This document shows positions 33,253-42,782 of a stretch of DNA of 47,815 bases, in pieces. The stretch comes from SZUA-365 sp034002405 (GTDB taxonomy: Bacteria; Bacteroidota; Ignavibacteria; SZUA-365): positions 1 to 47,815 of the forward strand of contig JAVFAS010000021.1 of the NCBI GenBank assembly GCA_034002405.1, written 5' to 3'. Under the pieces are notes generated by a model. The model was not told where the DNA came from. It did not search any database and worked only from the letters and a program-made list of their open reading frames with translations. Position 1 is the stretch's first letter. Every line of letters begins with the position of its first letter. The position numbers were made by a program, and so were the translations under genes.

Positions 33253-34664
33253 TTACCAGCGGGACGGTTTGACAAACGACGCGAAACCGGTGAACGCAGA
33301 AAGAAAAATATGCATTCCTTCGCGGAACGCAAGCGCCGGCCGGCGTGATTCGCCCGCGCTCCATTTGAAGGCATGGACGAGGAAACCGGTATCGTACCAG
33401 AGTTTCCAGAGCCAGAAGAACGGCGGAAGCAGGCGTGCGGGACCGTCAAGCAACGCGACGAGCGCGAATGCGATCAGCGGGGTGAGCAGTTCGGTGCCGA
33501 CAAACACGCCGAGCAACATCGAGGCACGCCCGCGATATGCGGCCGACACGCGGTAATGCCGCAGCTTCTGCCGCCACAGTGCGCCCCAGGTCGCGGGTGT
33601 ATCGGAGAATACGATCGCATCCTGCCGCGTGCAGGTGCCAACACGCGCACCCGCGGCCGTCATCCGCTGCAGCAGGAGGTCATCATCGCCACCGAGATGA
33701 CCGGAGAGCGCGGGCAGTCCGCCCGAGCGTTCGTACATCGCGCGCGTGAAGCCCCAGCTGCGTCCGCTCGCCATGTACGGCACGCCGGACGCGGCCGCGG
33801 CAATCGAGAGCATCATCGTGCGCCGCGATTCAAACGCGGCGTACCGTGCGGCACCCGACGCGGCGGCATGGGACGGCACGCGCAGGGGCGCGAGTCCGAG
33901 CACGACGTCGGTGGCACCAGTATAGGCGTCCCGCATGCCGGCAATCCAGCAGGAACCAGGAACGCAGTCCGCGTCCGTGAGCAGGACGGTGTCGAAGCGC
34001 GCGGCGGTGATGCCCGTGTGCAGGGCGAATTTTTTCGGGGAGAAGCCGGACGGCGTTTCCTCCACGCGCAGCACACGCAGCGGCAGTGTATCGGAAAAAG
34101 AGAGTGCGATATCCGCTGTGCGGTCCGTCGAGCGATCGTCGACGATGATCAGCTCCCACGCACCGTGTGTCTGCGCGCCGAGCGTCTCCGCTTCGCGCAC
34201 GCCCTCCTGCGCCGCCAGCGCCGCGAGCAGCGCGGGGAGCCGCGCCTCCTCGTTGTGTGCGGCAATGACAACGGACACGGCGCGGATGGAGGCATGTTCG
34301 GTCTTTCCCGACCCNNNNNNNNNNNNNNNNNNNNNNNNNNNNNNNNNNNNNNNNNNNNNNNNNNNNNNNNNNNNNNNNNNNNNNNNNNNNNNNNNNNNNN
34401 NNNNNNNNNNNNNNCCGCTTCGCGCACGCCCTCCTGCGCCGCCAGCGCCGCGAGCAGCGCGGGGAGCCGCGCCTCCTCGTTGTGTGCGGCAATGACAACG
34501 GACACGGCGCGGATGGAGGCATGTTCGGTCTTTCCCGACCCAGGCAGCTGCCGCACCGCGCGCATCCAACCGCGGTAGGTGAAAACAAAAAAGAGCGAAC
34601 TTGTCACCGCCGCGAGCGCACCCACGGCGATGAGGATTTCGCTCGATCCGATTGCCGTATTCAC
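33253..34664 (-). CDS. Family 2 glycosyltransferase, interrupted only by an assembly gap
   Basis: As given, the frame is broken by 100 N at 34315-34414. If the 127-bp flanking duplicate and the Ns are removed (227 bases), the gene from the GTG at 34664 to the stop at 33253 becomes 1185 bases, exactly 395 codons, and reads through. The product has an N-terminal membrane anchor, SVVIAAHNEEARLPALLAAL, LIIVDDRSTDRT, VLLTDADCVPG (DxD-like) and GHLGGDDDLLLQRM, then two C-terminal hydrophobic segments. This matches inner-membrane GT2 enzymes. The GTG start overlaps the upstream transporter stop. Acceptor and donor are unknown. Confidence 0.85.
34188..34541. other. Scaffold gap with false 127-bp duplication
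   Basis: 34188-34314 and 34415-34541 are the same 127 bases in the same orientation, separated by exactly 100 N. Two contig ends with a k-mer-sized overlap were probably joined with a default gap instead of being merged. Confidence 0.92.
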
Positions 34665-36037
34665 TGCTTCTCCGTTGCGGACCGGTCATGAACGTCGGCC
34701 CCGTCCGCGACGGCGACATCATCGCGCGCGGCGTGGATGGCGCGCTGCACGGGCGGTGTGAGCCAGGCGTTGGCGGCGAGGCGTCCGGTGAGGATGGCGA
34801 TGGCCGCGGCGATGGCCCCCACCGCGTCGAAGATCCCGATCGCGATGGCGAGCGTGGCGATGATGACGCTGATTTCCACCACCGTCGCCCAGGTGATCGG
34901 TGCCGTGCGTTTGGTGGCCACGAGTACCGAGCGCTGGAAATTGAGCAGCACGGACGTGGCGGGCATCAGCACGAGAAGCTGCGCGGGCAGGATGGCGAAG
35001 GAGGCGAGCGAGAGGGAGAGACCCGACAGCGTGATAAACCACGCATCCGCCAGCGGGGTGAGGACCATGATCGCGAGTCCGGCGGTGGACGCCACGCCGA
35101 GTCCGACCGCGAAGCGCCGCACGGGGACGAGATGTTCCATGGCACGGCCGAAACGCGCGATCGCGACTTCCTGATATGAAAGTCCGAAACTCCGGAATAA
35201 AAACACCAGCGAATTCACCACCGGGAGCACGGCCAGCGATTCGAGCGGGAAGCGTGATTGTCCGAGAAAGAACGTGATCATCGGATGCACGCCCATGGCG
35301 AGAATCGAGGTCATCGCGAGCGGATAATAGAAGGCGGCGATCGAGCGGTAGCTCATGACGACGGTGGGGTCGTCACCGCCCGCGCGCAGCGCGCGCACCG
35401 TGCCGCGCACCATCACGCGGCTGGCCAGCGCTTCCGCGACGACGCCCACCGACAGCGCGAGCGCGCCGACGGCCGACCCCGGCAGCTCGCTCCACAGCGC
35501 GGCGGCCAACGCGGCCGCGGCCATCGTCACGAGACGTACCACCGTGCCGTAGGCCACGCGCCGCGTGAGGTTGGCGCGGATCAGCAGTCCCTGATAGAAC
35601 CGCCGGAACCCGATCGCCGCGGGCCAGGGCAGCAGCAGCGCGGTGGCGAGATGTGTCAGTCGCGCCACCTCCTCGGGGAGCGCGATCAGGTCGCGCGCGA
35701 GAAAGGAAAATACCGGCGGGAAGATCACGATCAGCATGATCACCGTGATGACACCGTTGAGCGTCGCGGTGAAATTCCGCAGGCGCCGGTATGACAACCG
35801 GTCCGACACCAGCGCGGTCGATGCGCTCATCATCATGATGATCGGCGCCTCGACGATCAACGCGAAACTGAACGCCACGCCATAAGCCGCGAGATTGAAC
35901 TTCGGATCAGCCAGGCGCGCGATGACCGCCGCGAGAAAGGGTCCCTCGACGGACATCATCAGCCAGGTCGCCATCATCGGCAACCAGAACAAGAACAGCG
36001 ATCGCGTGGTGACGGGGGAGGGGTTCGACGGTTTCAT
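34661..36037 (-). CDS. MATE/ANKH-like polytopic transporter
   Basis: A 458-residue product with about 12 hydrophobic segments, first gene of a four-gene minus-strand operon. Its layout suggests the MOP flippase superfamily. Parts such as LAAYGVAFSFALIVEAPIIMM, and a YYPLAMTSILAMG-type segment at the start of the second half, recall the ANKH branch, which I judge from memory only. With a GT2, a methyltransferase and a radical SAM protein downstream, it could move a lipid-linked or small anionic substrate across the inner membrane. The last ~20 residues are hydrophilic (ADGADVHDRSATEKQ). Confidence 0.7.
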   Translation of the reverse strand: MKPSNPSPVTTRSLFLFWLPMMATWLMMSVEGPFLAAVIARLADPKFNLAAYGVAFSFALIVEAPIIMMMSASTALVSDRLSYRRLRNFTATLNGVITVIMLIVIFPPVFSFLARDLIALPEEVARLTHLATALLLPWPAAIGFRRFYQGLLIRANLTRRVAYGTVVRLVTMAAAALAAALWSELPGSAVGALALSVGVVAEALASRVMVRGTVRALRAGGDDPTVVMSYRSIAAFYYPLAMTSILAMGVHPMITFFLGQSRFPLESLAVLPVVNSLVFLFRSFGLSYQEVAIARFGRAMEHLVPVRRFAVGLGVASTAGLAIMVLTPLADAWFITLSGLSLSLASFAILPAQLLVLMPATSVLLNFQRSVLVATKRTAPITWATVVEISVIIATLAIAIGIFDAVGAIAAAIAILTGRLAANAWLTPPVQRAIHAARDDVAVADGADVHDRSATEKQ

Positions 36038-36074
36038 GGCGCCGAATTCTAGCTAATCGGCGCGGGGAAAACAA

Positions 36075-36147
36075 ATGGCTAATGGCTAATAGCTAATGGC
36101 TAATGGCCAATGGCTAATAGCCAATGGCTCATAGCCAATGTCTCATG
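36075..36147. repeat. Degenerate GGCTAAT(A/G) tandem repeat
   Basis: About nine units of 7-8 bases (ATGGCTA, ATAGCTA, ATGGCCA, ATAGCCA) occupy the 142-base gap between the start of the transporter gene and the stop of the TetR gene. Confidence 0.85.
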
Positions 36148-36179
36148 AGAAGATGGTCAGCAGCGGGGCATGATGGGGG

Positions 36180-36794
36180 TCAGGCGGGGTCGGGACGGAG
36201 GCCGCGGGTGAGGAGGCGGAAGAGGGCTTCGGCGGCGCGATGGAGTTCCTTGTGGTTGTCGGGCAGCGAGGGTTCGAAGGCGAAGAAACAGGAGAAGGCG
36301 AGCATCAGGGCGTTCGCGGTGGCGCGGGTGTCGTGCACGCTAAAGACGCCCTGGCTGCGTCCGTCCTTGAGCACTGCGGTGATCCGCTTGAGATGCTCGG
36401 CGCGGGCGGTCTGGTGCAACTGCTCGAAATTGTTGCGCAGATAACGCAGGGTGAGATTGCCGCGCAACAGGAATTCGGTCAGCCATGGATTCTCTTCGAA
36501 GGTCGCGAGGCGGCTGTTGTTGAAGCCGACGGTCAGCGCGTACAGTTTTTCCTCGGGTGACTGCCGCCGCGCGACGTCCTCGTCCAATGTCGAGAACTGC
36601 CGCCGCATCATGCGCAGGAGAAGGGAACGGATCAGGTCCTCCTTCCCGTCGAACTCCTGGTAGATGATTCCCACGCTCACGCCCATGTGTCGCGCGATGT
36701 CGCGCATCGTGGTCTTGTCGATGGTGTATTTCCCGGCGAGGTGGGTGAAGGCGTCCAGGATTTCATTCGCCCGTGCGGTCTCGGTCTGCGGCAT
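36180..36794 (-). CDS. TetR/AcrR-family repressor of the efflux operon
   Basis: 204 residues from the ATG at 36794; a Met at 36815 is possible but would overlap the operator. The N-terminal HTH is TMRDIARHMGVSVGIIYQEFDGKEDLIRSLL, and the C-terminal ligand domain is divergent. It is transcribed away from the TolC/RND operon. The palindrome TTGAAC-N5-GTTCAA between the two genes is its likely binding site. It should repress the pump operon, and perhaps itself, until a ligand binds. Confidence 0.9.
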   Translation of the reverse strand: MPQTETARANEILDAFTHLAGKYTIDKTTMRDIARHMGVSVGIIYQEFDGKEDLIRSLLLRMMRRQFSTLDEDVARRQSPEEKLYALTVGFNNSRLATFEENPWLTEFLLRGNLTLRYLRNNFEQLHQTARAEHLKRITAVLKDGRSQGVFSVHDTRATANALMLAFSCFFAFEPSLPDNHKELHRAAEALFRLLTRGLRPDPA

Positions 36795-36815
36795 GTCGTC
36801 CTTGAAAAAAAACAT

Positions 36816-36844
36816 TTGAACAAATCGTTCAACCGTTATATATT
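36816..36844 (+). promoter_or_regulatory. Promoter of the efflux operon overlapped by a TetR operator
   Basis: TTGAAC (36816-36821) and TATATT (36839-36844) are spaced by 17 bases, like a sigma-70 -35/-10 pair. The -35 box is also the left arm of the perfect inverted repeat TTGAACAAATCGTTCAA (36816-36832). Repressor binding would mask the -35 region. The leader then contains the 18-bp perfect palindrome CCGCGGGACGTCCCGCGG (36891-36908). Confidence 0.65.
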
Positions 36845-36941
36845 ACGACAATGGACGCGGAAAATCAAGTCGCCGCGGCCTCGACACCAGCCGCGGGACG
36901 TCCCGCGGGGTGGACTCTCCCATCGAGCAACAGGACCCGAG

Positions 36942-38234
36942 ATGCATCGTCTGTCGAATTTCCTGCTTTTCGTCATCGCGCTCGCCGCACCGATCGTCAT
37001 GCACGCCCAGGCGCCGCGCACGATGTCTCTCGATGACGCCCGGACGCTGGCGCTGGAACACAATACCGCATTGGTCAATGCCGGTCTCGCGGTGGACGAG
37101 TCCCACGCGAAGCTGCGCGAGGTGGTCGCCGCGGGACTGCCCCAGGTCAATGCCACCGCCGACTATTCCAACTTCTTCGGTTCGTCAGCCTCGCTCGGCA
37201 ATTTCCCGGGCATGACCATCGAGTTCAAACCGACCAGCAATCTCGGCATCACCGTCAGCCAACTCGTGTTCAGCGGCGCGTACATCGTCGGCATTCAGAC
37301 CGCAAAACTCGCGGCGGAACTCGCGGAAACCAGCCGCAGGAAGTCCCGCGCCGAGGTGCTGGCGCAGGTGACGCAGACCTATGCGCTGTGCCAGGCGTCG
37401 GAGAAACTGCGCGCGGTGGTGGAGGCGAATCTCGCCAACATGGATGAACTGCTGCGCAAAACCCGTGCGATGGTGGATGTGGGCATGCTCGAGGAACTCG
37501 ACTACGACCAGCTCGCCGTGCAGCACGCGACACTCGCCGACGCACTGCGCGCGGCGGAACGCCAGCGCGAACTCGCGGAGAACATGCTGCGCCTGATTAC
37601 CGGGCTCCCCGCCGACGCGTCCATTTCCCTGACGGAGGAACTCGAGGCGATCTCGGCCCGCCACGATGCGCGGGGCAATCGTTCCGCGCCGTTCGTGCTG
37701 GAGGAATCGCACAATTTCCGGCTGCTCACGCTGCAAAAGGAACTCGCCGACAAGCAGGTCAACCTGCAAAAGGTCGAATATCTCCCGACCATCGCGGGTT
37801 TCTACAGCTATACCGAGAAGCTGCTCAAGCCGGAATTCGACCTCACGCCCAAGCATGTCATCGGCCTCAACCTCCAGATCCCGCTCTTCACCGGTTTCGC
37901 GCGGATGCATCGCGTCGAACAGGCCAGCATTCGCCGCGACATCGCGGAGAACCAGCTGGCGCAGGGCGCGCGGGAGTTGCGGATACAAGAAAAACAGCTC
38001 CGATATAATCTCAGCAATGCCCGCGAACACTTCGAACGCCAGCGCGAAACGCTCGCGGTGGCGCGCCGGGTGTTCGAAAGCATGCGAAACAAATACCAGC
38101 AGGGCAGGGCGTCGAGCCTTGATCTGACCACGGCCAACGGCAGCTACCTCCAGGCGGAAAGCGGATTCCACACCGCCCTGCTGCAGCTGATCAATGCCCA
38201 GGTCGAACTCGACACCTTGCTCGACACCCTGTAA
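36942..38234 (+). CDS. TolC-family outer membrane efflux protein
   Basis: 430 residues from the ATG at 36942, with a signal peptide (1-21, ending MHA-Q). The product is long, helical and heptad-rich, with two repeated halves typical of TolC: SLDDARTLALEHNTAL at the start of the first repeat and YLPTIAGFYSYTE in the second. It forms the outer-membrane exit duct for the RND pump encoded downstream. Spacing to the adaptor gene is 16 bases. Confidence 0.93.
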   Translation: MHRLSNFLLFVIALAAPIVMHAQAPRTMSLDDARTLALEHNTALVNAGLAVDESHAKLREVVAAGLPQVNATADYSNFFGSSASLGNFPGMTIEFKPTSNLGITVSQLVFSGAYIVGIQTAKLAAELAETSRRKSRAEVLAQVTQTYALCQASEKLRAVVEANLANMDELLRKTRAMVDVGMLEELDYDQLAVQHATLADALRAAERQRELAENMLRLITGLPADASISLTEELEAISARHDARGNRSAPFVLEESHNFRLLTLQKELADKQVNLQKVEYLPTIAGFYSYTEKLLKPEFDLTPKHVIGLNLQIPLFTGFARMHRVEQASIRRDIAENQLAQGARELRIQEKQLRYNLSNAREHFERQRETLAVARRVFESMRNKYQQGRASSLDLTTANGSYLQAESGFHTALLQLINAQVELDTLLDTL

Positions 38235-38250
38235 CCATCCCGGTACGATC

Positions 38251-39312
38251 ATGAGCATCACACGCCATTCCCGTTTCCTTCTTTCCACCATCGTCGCGAT
38301 CGCCCTGCTCGGCGGCTGCGGCGCGAAGGAGGGTGCGAAATCGGGAGACCCCACCAACGAGAAGCAAGGCACGGAGGCCGTCCGTGTGATGGCACTGCAG
38401 TTCCGGGAAGTCGACCAAGTCGTCTCCTATTCCGCGCAGCTGCTCGCGATCAACGAGGTGCATCTCGCGCCCGCCGCGCCCGGACGCATCACCCGCATTC
38501 ACGTCGAAGCCGGCCAGCATTTTTCGAAAGGACAGCTGCTGGTGGAGATGGACAAGACGCAGCTCCTGCAGGCCGAGGTGCAGCTCCGCGGTCTTGAAAC
38601 CGACTACCGGCGCGTGGACACCCTGCGCCGGGTCGGCAGCATCTCCGAGTACGAGTACGACCGCGTGAAAACGCAGTACGAGGTCACCAAGGCGAATGTC
38701 GACTTCCTCCGCGAGAACACGACACTGCGCGCACCCTTTTCCGGTACCGTGTCGGGGAAATATTTCGAGAGCGGGGAGTTGTACTCCGGCGCGCCCAACA
38801 CCTCGGCGGGCAAGGCCGCCATCCTCTCGCTGGTCAACGCCAGCCGGCTGAAGGCGCTGGTGCATGTCGCCGAGCGTTTCTATCCGTCGGTACGCAAGGG
38901 CATGCGCGTCGCCATCCGCACCGAGGTGTATCCCGACCGGGAGTTCACCGGCACGGTCGCGATGATCTATCCGACCATCGACGCGGCGACCCGGACGTTC
39001 ATCGTCGAGATCGTCGTGCCCAATCCCGACGGCGTGCTGCGCCCGGGGATGTTCGCCCGCGCCGATCTCGCCCTCGGTCGCACCACCGCCTTCCTCGCGC
39101 CCGCGCTCGCCGTGATGAAACTCCAGGGATCGAACGAACGCTCGGTCTTCATTGAAAAGGACGGCGTGGCGCACCGTGTCGTGGTCACGCTCGGCGAACG
39201 GCATGACGACATGGTCGAACTGATTTCCGACAAACTGCATCCCGGCGACCGTCTGATCGTCGCCGGACAGTCGAAGCTCATGGATCAGGCACCCGTTCGC
39301 GTGCAGCAGTAA
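38251..39312 (+). CDS. RND efflux periplasmic adaptor (membrane fusion lipoprotein)
   Basis: A 353-residue product with a lipoprotein signal (lipobox LLGGC, Cys23). The biotinyl-lipoyl/hairpin part shows APAAPGRITRIHVEAGQHFSKGQLLVEMD, and the beta-barrel part is followed by GVLRPGMFARADL and a membrane-proximal domain. It links the inner-membrane pump to TolC. It lies between tolC-like and RND pump genes in one operon. Confidence 0.93.
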   Translation: MSITRHSRFLLSTIVAIALLGGCGAKEGAKSGDPTNEKQGTEAVRVMALQFREVDQVVSYSAQLLAINEVHLAPAAPGRITRIHVEAGQHFSKGQLLVEMDKTQLLQAEVQLRGLETDYRRVDTLRRVGSISEYEYDRVKTQYEVTKANVDFLRENTTLRAPFSGTVSGKYFESGELYSGAPNTSAGKAAILSLVNASRLKALVHVAERFYPSVRKGMRVAIRTEVYPDREFTGTVAMIYPTIDAATRTFIVEIVVPNPDGVLRPGMFARADLALGRTTAFLAPALAVMKLQGSNERSVFIEKDGVAHRVVVTLGERHDDMVELISDKLHPGDRLIVAGQSKLMDQAPVRVQQ

Positions 39313-39351
39313 TTCTCCCTATTTCCATCACGAAGAGTCCGGCACGAGCAG

Positions 39352-42300
39352 ATGAGTATCTATCGTAGTTCCGTCGAGCGTCCCATCACCACGGCCATGA
39401 TTTACCTCGGGGTGATCGTGCTGGGACTCTATTCCCTGCTGTACATTCCCATCGACCTGTTTCCGGAAATGGAGCCGCCCGCCATCACGGTGATGACGGT
39501 GTATTCCGGTGCGAATGCGCGCGATATCGAGACCAATGTCACACGACCGCTCGAGGATGTGCTCAATTCCATCGAGGGATTGAAGGATGTTCGTTCGGTT
39601 TCGAGCGAAAATCTCTCGATCGTCAGTCTTGAATTTAGTTGGGAAAGCAACCTCGACGAGGCGTCGAACGACATCCGTGACGCGATCGACATGGTGCAGG
39701 ACCAGTTGCCCGACGGTGTCGAGCGGCCGAAGATTTTCAAGTTCAGCATGAGCATGATTCCGATCCTGTTCTATGCCGTCACGGCCGAGGACAGCTATGC
39801 CGGACTGGAGAAAATTCTCGAAGACCGCCTGGTCACGCCGCTCAACCGCATCGACGGCGTGGGATCGGTCGCGCTGATCGGCGCGCCGAAGCGGCGCATC
39901 TTCGTGGAGACGGATCCGGTCAAGCTCACGGCCTACGGGTTGACGCTCGAGCAGGTCGCCGCGGCGATCCAGTCCGAGAACATGAACATGCCCGCGGGAA
40001 ACATCAAGATGGGGATGATGGATTATCAGCTCCGTGTTGAAGGCGAGTTCACCGAGAGCGCCGAGTTGCAGGATATCGTCATCGCCAACCGGCAGGGAAA
40101 ATCCATTCTCCTCCGCGATATCGCCGTCGTGCGCGACACGCTCAAGGATGTCTCGCTCGTCGAGCGCATCAACGGCCGCAAGGGCATGCGCCTGTTCGTG
40201 ATGAAGCAGTCCGGTGCCAATACCGTCAGCATCGCCGACGAGGTGAAGAAGGAAGTCGAGCAACTCAAACGCACGCTTCCGCCCGATGTGAACATCGATG
40301 AGATCGTCGACACCTCCGACTTCATCACCAACGCGGTGAACAACCTGTCGGAGACCATGCTGTATGCGATTCTCTTCGTCGTGATCGTCGTGCGCTTTTT
40401 CCTCGGACGCTGGCGGGCGACGCTGATCGTGCTGCTCGCCATTCCGATCTCGCTGATCGTGTCCTTCATCTATCTTTATATCACCGGCGGGTCGCTCAAC
40501 ATCATCTCGCTCTCCGCCATGGCCATCGCCATGGGCATGGTGGTCGACGACGCGATCGTGATTCTCGAGAATATCGAGCGGCATGTCGAACGCGGCACTA
40601 CGCCGCGCGAGGCCTCCATCTACGCGACGAATGAAGTGTGGCTCGCGGTGATCGTCACCACCATGGTCATCGTGGCGGTGTTCTTCCCGCTGACACTCGT
40701 CACCGGCATGACCGGCGTGCTGTTCGAGCAACTGGGATGGATCGTGTCGATCACCATCGTGACCTCGACGCTCGTGGCGATCAGCCTCACCCCGATGATG
40801 TCCGCGCGCCTGCTCGGCGGCAAGCGCACCCGGAAACCCGGCCGTTGGAGCCACGAAAACACCATCGAACCGATTCATCGGTGGATGGACAACTTCTACG
40901 GCAAGACCATCCGCTGGGCGCTCGCGCACAAGAAGACGGTGGTCATCGTCTCCGCCGCGACCTTCGTCGCGTCGCTGCTGCTGCTCGGCTTCGTGAACTT
41001 CGACTTCATGCCGGAGTCGGATCAGGGACAGCTCAGCGTCAAGGTCGAGCTGACCAATGGACTGCGTGTGGAGGAAAGCGACAAGGTGGCGTTGCGCATC
41101 GAACGGATGATGGTCGAACGCTATCCGGAACTCGAAATCATGGCCGTCTCCAGCGGCGCCGACGATGCCGGATCGATGATCTCGATGTTCACCACCACCG
41201 GATCGAATATCATCAATGTATCCGGGCGATTGACCCGTGCCTCCGAGCGTGCGCGCTCGGTGTGGACGATCATGGACGATCTCCGCGCGCAGCTCGACAA
41301 GATCCCGGAGATCGTCGATTTCACCGTCAGTAGCGGCGGCGGCGGAATGATGGGCGCGAGTAATACGGTGGACGTGCAGATTTTCGGACACGATTTCACC
41401 GCGACCAGCCGTATCGCCGAGGAAGTGCAGCGCCGTGTGTCGACCGTGCCGGGCGCGCAGAACGTGCAGATCAGCCGCAAGGACGAGCGGCCCGAATTGC
41501 AGGTCGTGCTCGACCGGAAGAAACTGGCCGAGAATGGCATGAACACCGCGATGGTCTCCAGCGCCCTGCGCAACCGCGTCAACGGCCTGACCACCTCGGT
41601 GCTGCGTCAGGAAGGGGATGAATACGACATCGTGGTCCGATTTGATGAACGCTATCGCGAAACCATCTCCGACCTCGAGGCCCTGCCGCTCACGAATGCG
41701 ATGGGCCGCGTCATCCCGCTGCGCGAGGTGGGCGTCGTGCGGGAATACTGGAATCCTCCCAACATCGAACGCTACCAGCGCCAGCGCGTGGTGACCGTGT
41801 CGAGCATGGCCTCGGGGGTGTCGCTCGGCGAACTTGCCACCCATATCACCAGCGTGATCGACGACATCGATCCACCCGAGGGCGTGAGCATCACCGTCGG
41901 TGGCGCGTACGAGGACATGCAGGAGTCCTTCACCGACCTCGGCCTTCTGCTGCTGCTCAGCCTCGTGCTCGTCTTTCTCGTCATGGCATCGCAGTTCGAG
42001 TCCTTTGTCATGCCGTTCGTCATCATGTTCTCCATCCCCTTCGCCTTCACCGGCGTCTTTCTCTCGCTGTTTCTCACCGGCACGGCGATGAGTTTGGTGG
42101 CCGGACTGGGCGCGGTGCTGCTGATCGGTATCGTGGTGAAAAACGGCATCGTGCTGGTCGACTACATCAACCTCATGCGCGACCGCGGTGTGGCGCTCAC
42201 CGAGGCCGTGGCGCTCTCGTGCATGTCGCGTCTGCGTCCCGTGTTGATGACCGCGCTGACCACCATCCTCGCCATGCTGCCCCTCGCGCTGAGCACGGGC

Positions 42301-42492
42301 GAGGGAGCCGAGTCCTGGCGTCCGATGGGTATCGCCCTCGTGGGCGGCCTGGTCTTCTCCACCGCCGTCACCCTGGTGCTGATTCCCGTCATCTACGCCA
42401 TCGTCTCGCGGCGGGGCGAGCGCGACAAACTGCAACGGGTCCGCCAGAAATTCACCTTCCTCAATGACGCGCAGGAGAACACGACAGCATGA
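39352..42492 (+). CDS. RND (HAE1/AcrB-type) efflux pump subunit
   Basis: 1046 residues, normal for the family. TM1 is followed by the large periplasmic loop with PEMEPPAITVMTVYSGANARDIE. The proton-relay pair lies in TM4 (GMVVDDAIVILENIERH, around residue 398), and the second half repeats the layout with GIVVKNGIVLVDYINLMRDRG. It should export drugs, lipids or other amphiphiles with proton antiport. The substrate is not evident, and heavy-metal-type (CusA) methionine clusters were not noticed. The stop overlaps the PII-like gene start (ATGA). Confidence 0.95.
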   Translation: MSIYRSSVERPITTAMIYLGVIVLGLYSLLYIPIDLFPEMEPPAITVMTVYSGANARDIETNVTRPLEDVLNSIEGLKDVRSVSSENLSIVSLEFSWESNLDEASNDIRDAIDMVQDQLPDGVERPKIFKFSMSMIPILFYAVTAEDSYAGLEKILEDRLVTPLNRIDGVGSVALIGAPKRRIFVETDPVKLTAYGLTLEQVAAAIQSENMNMPAGNIKMGMMDYQLRVEGEFTESAELQDIVIANRQGKSILLRDIAVVRDTLKDVSLVERINGRKGMRLFVMKQSGANTVSIADEVKKEVEQLKRTLPPDVNIDEIVDTSDFITNAVNNLSETMLYAILFVVIVVRFFLGRWRATLIVLLAIPISLIVSFIYLYITGGSLNIISLSAMAIAMGMVVDDAIVILENIERHVERGTTPREASIYATNEVWLAVIVTTMVIVAVFFPLTLVTGMTGVLFEQLGWIVSITIVTSTLVAISLTPMMSARLLGGKRTRKPGRWSHENTIEPIHRWMDNFYGKTIRWALAHKKTVVIVSAATFVASLLLLGFVNFDFMPESDQGQLSVKVELTNGLRVEESDKVALRIERMMVERYPELEIMAVSSGADDAGSMISMFTTTGSNIINVSGRLTRASERARSVWTIMDDLRAQLDKIPEIVDFTVSSGGGGMMGASNTVDVQIFGHDFTATSRIAEEVQRRVSTVPGAQNVQISRKDERPELQVVLDRKKLAENGMNTAMVSSALRNRVNGLTTSVLRQEGDEYDIVVRFDERYRETISDLEALPLTNAMGRVIPLREVGVVREYWNPPNIERYQRQRVVTVSSMASGVSLGELATHITSVIDDIDPPEGVSITVGGAYEDMQESFTDLGLLLLLSLVLVFLVMASQFESFVMPFVIMFSIPFAFTGVFLSLFLTGTAMSLVAGLGAVLLIGIVVKNGIVLVDYINLMRDRGVALTEAVALSCMSRLRPVLMTALTTILAMLPLALSTGEGAESWRPMGIALVGGLVFSTAVTLVLIPVIYAIVSRRGERDKLQRVRQKFTFLNDAQENTTA

Positions 42493-42782
42493 AAGCGGTG
42501 ATGATCATCTACAATCAGACGGTCAGTGACAAGATCGATTTCATCCTCGACCACCTGGAATTACGTGGCTTCACGACGTGGAAGGAAGTCAGCGGCCGTG
42601 GCAGCGTCGCGGGCGAACCTCGCATGGGCACGCATACCTGGCCGGAACAGAATGCCGCCACGTTGGTGGTGGTGCCAGACGGGAAAGTGGATGCGTTGCT
42701 CGAGGGTGTGGAGAAGCTGGATCGGATCAGTGAGGAGGTGGGGGTGCGGGCGTTTGTGTGGGGGGTGGAGAGGAGTTATTAG
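42489..42782 (+). CDS. Small PII-like protein coupled to the RND pump
   Basis: A 97-residue product starting inside the pump gene's stop (ATGA overlap). It has the ferredoxin-like pattern of PII/CutA-like proteins: KAVMIIYNQTVSDKIDFILDHLELRGFTTWKEVSGRGS at the start, a middle Gly-rich loop (GEPRMGTHTWPEQNA), then TLVVVPDGKVDALLEGVEKLDRIS. Similar small proteins at the end of RND operons are known by family (DUF3240-like) without settled function. It may sense a ligand and modulate the pump. Confidence 0.7.
   Translation: MKAVMIIYNQTVSDKIDFILDHLELRGFTTWKEVSGRGSVAGEPRMGTHTWPEQNAATLVVVPDGKVDALLEGVEKLDRISEEVGVRAFVWGVERSY

Noticed and set aside
34188..34541. Direct repeat of 127 bp as a duplication or mobile-element footprint
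   Set aside because: It flanks exactly 100 N and has an assembler k-mer length; removing it restores the gene.
34149..34664. Separate short glycosyltransferase fragment
   Set aside because: It is the true N-terminus of the gene at 33253-34664, cut off only by the false gap.
39328..42435. Very long open frame antisense to the RND pump gene
   Set aside because: Composition is His/Asp/Gly-rich, typical of the reverse complement of a GC-rich gene; no domain is recognisable and the pump is certain.
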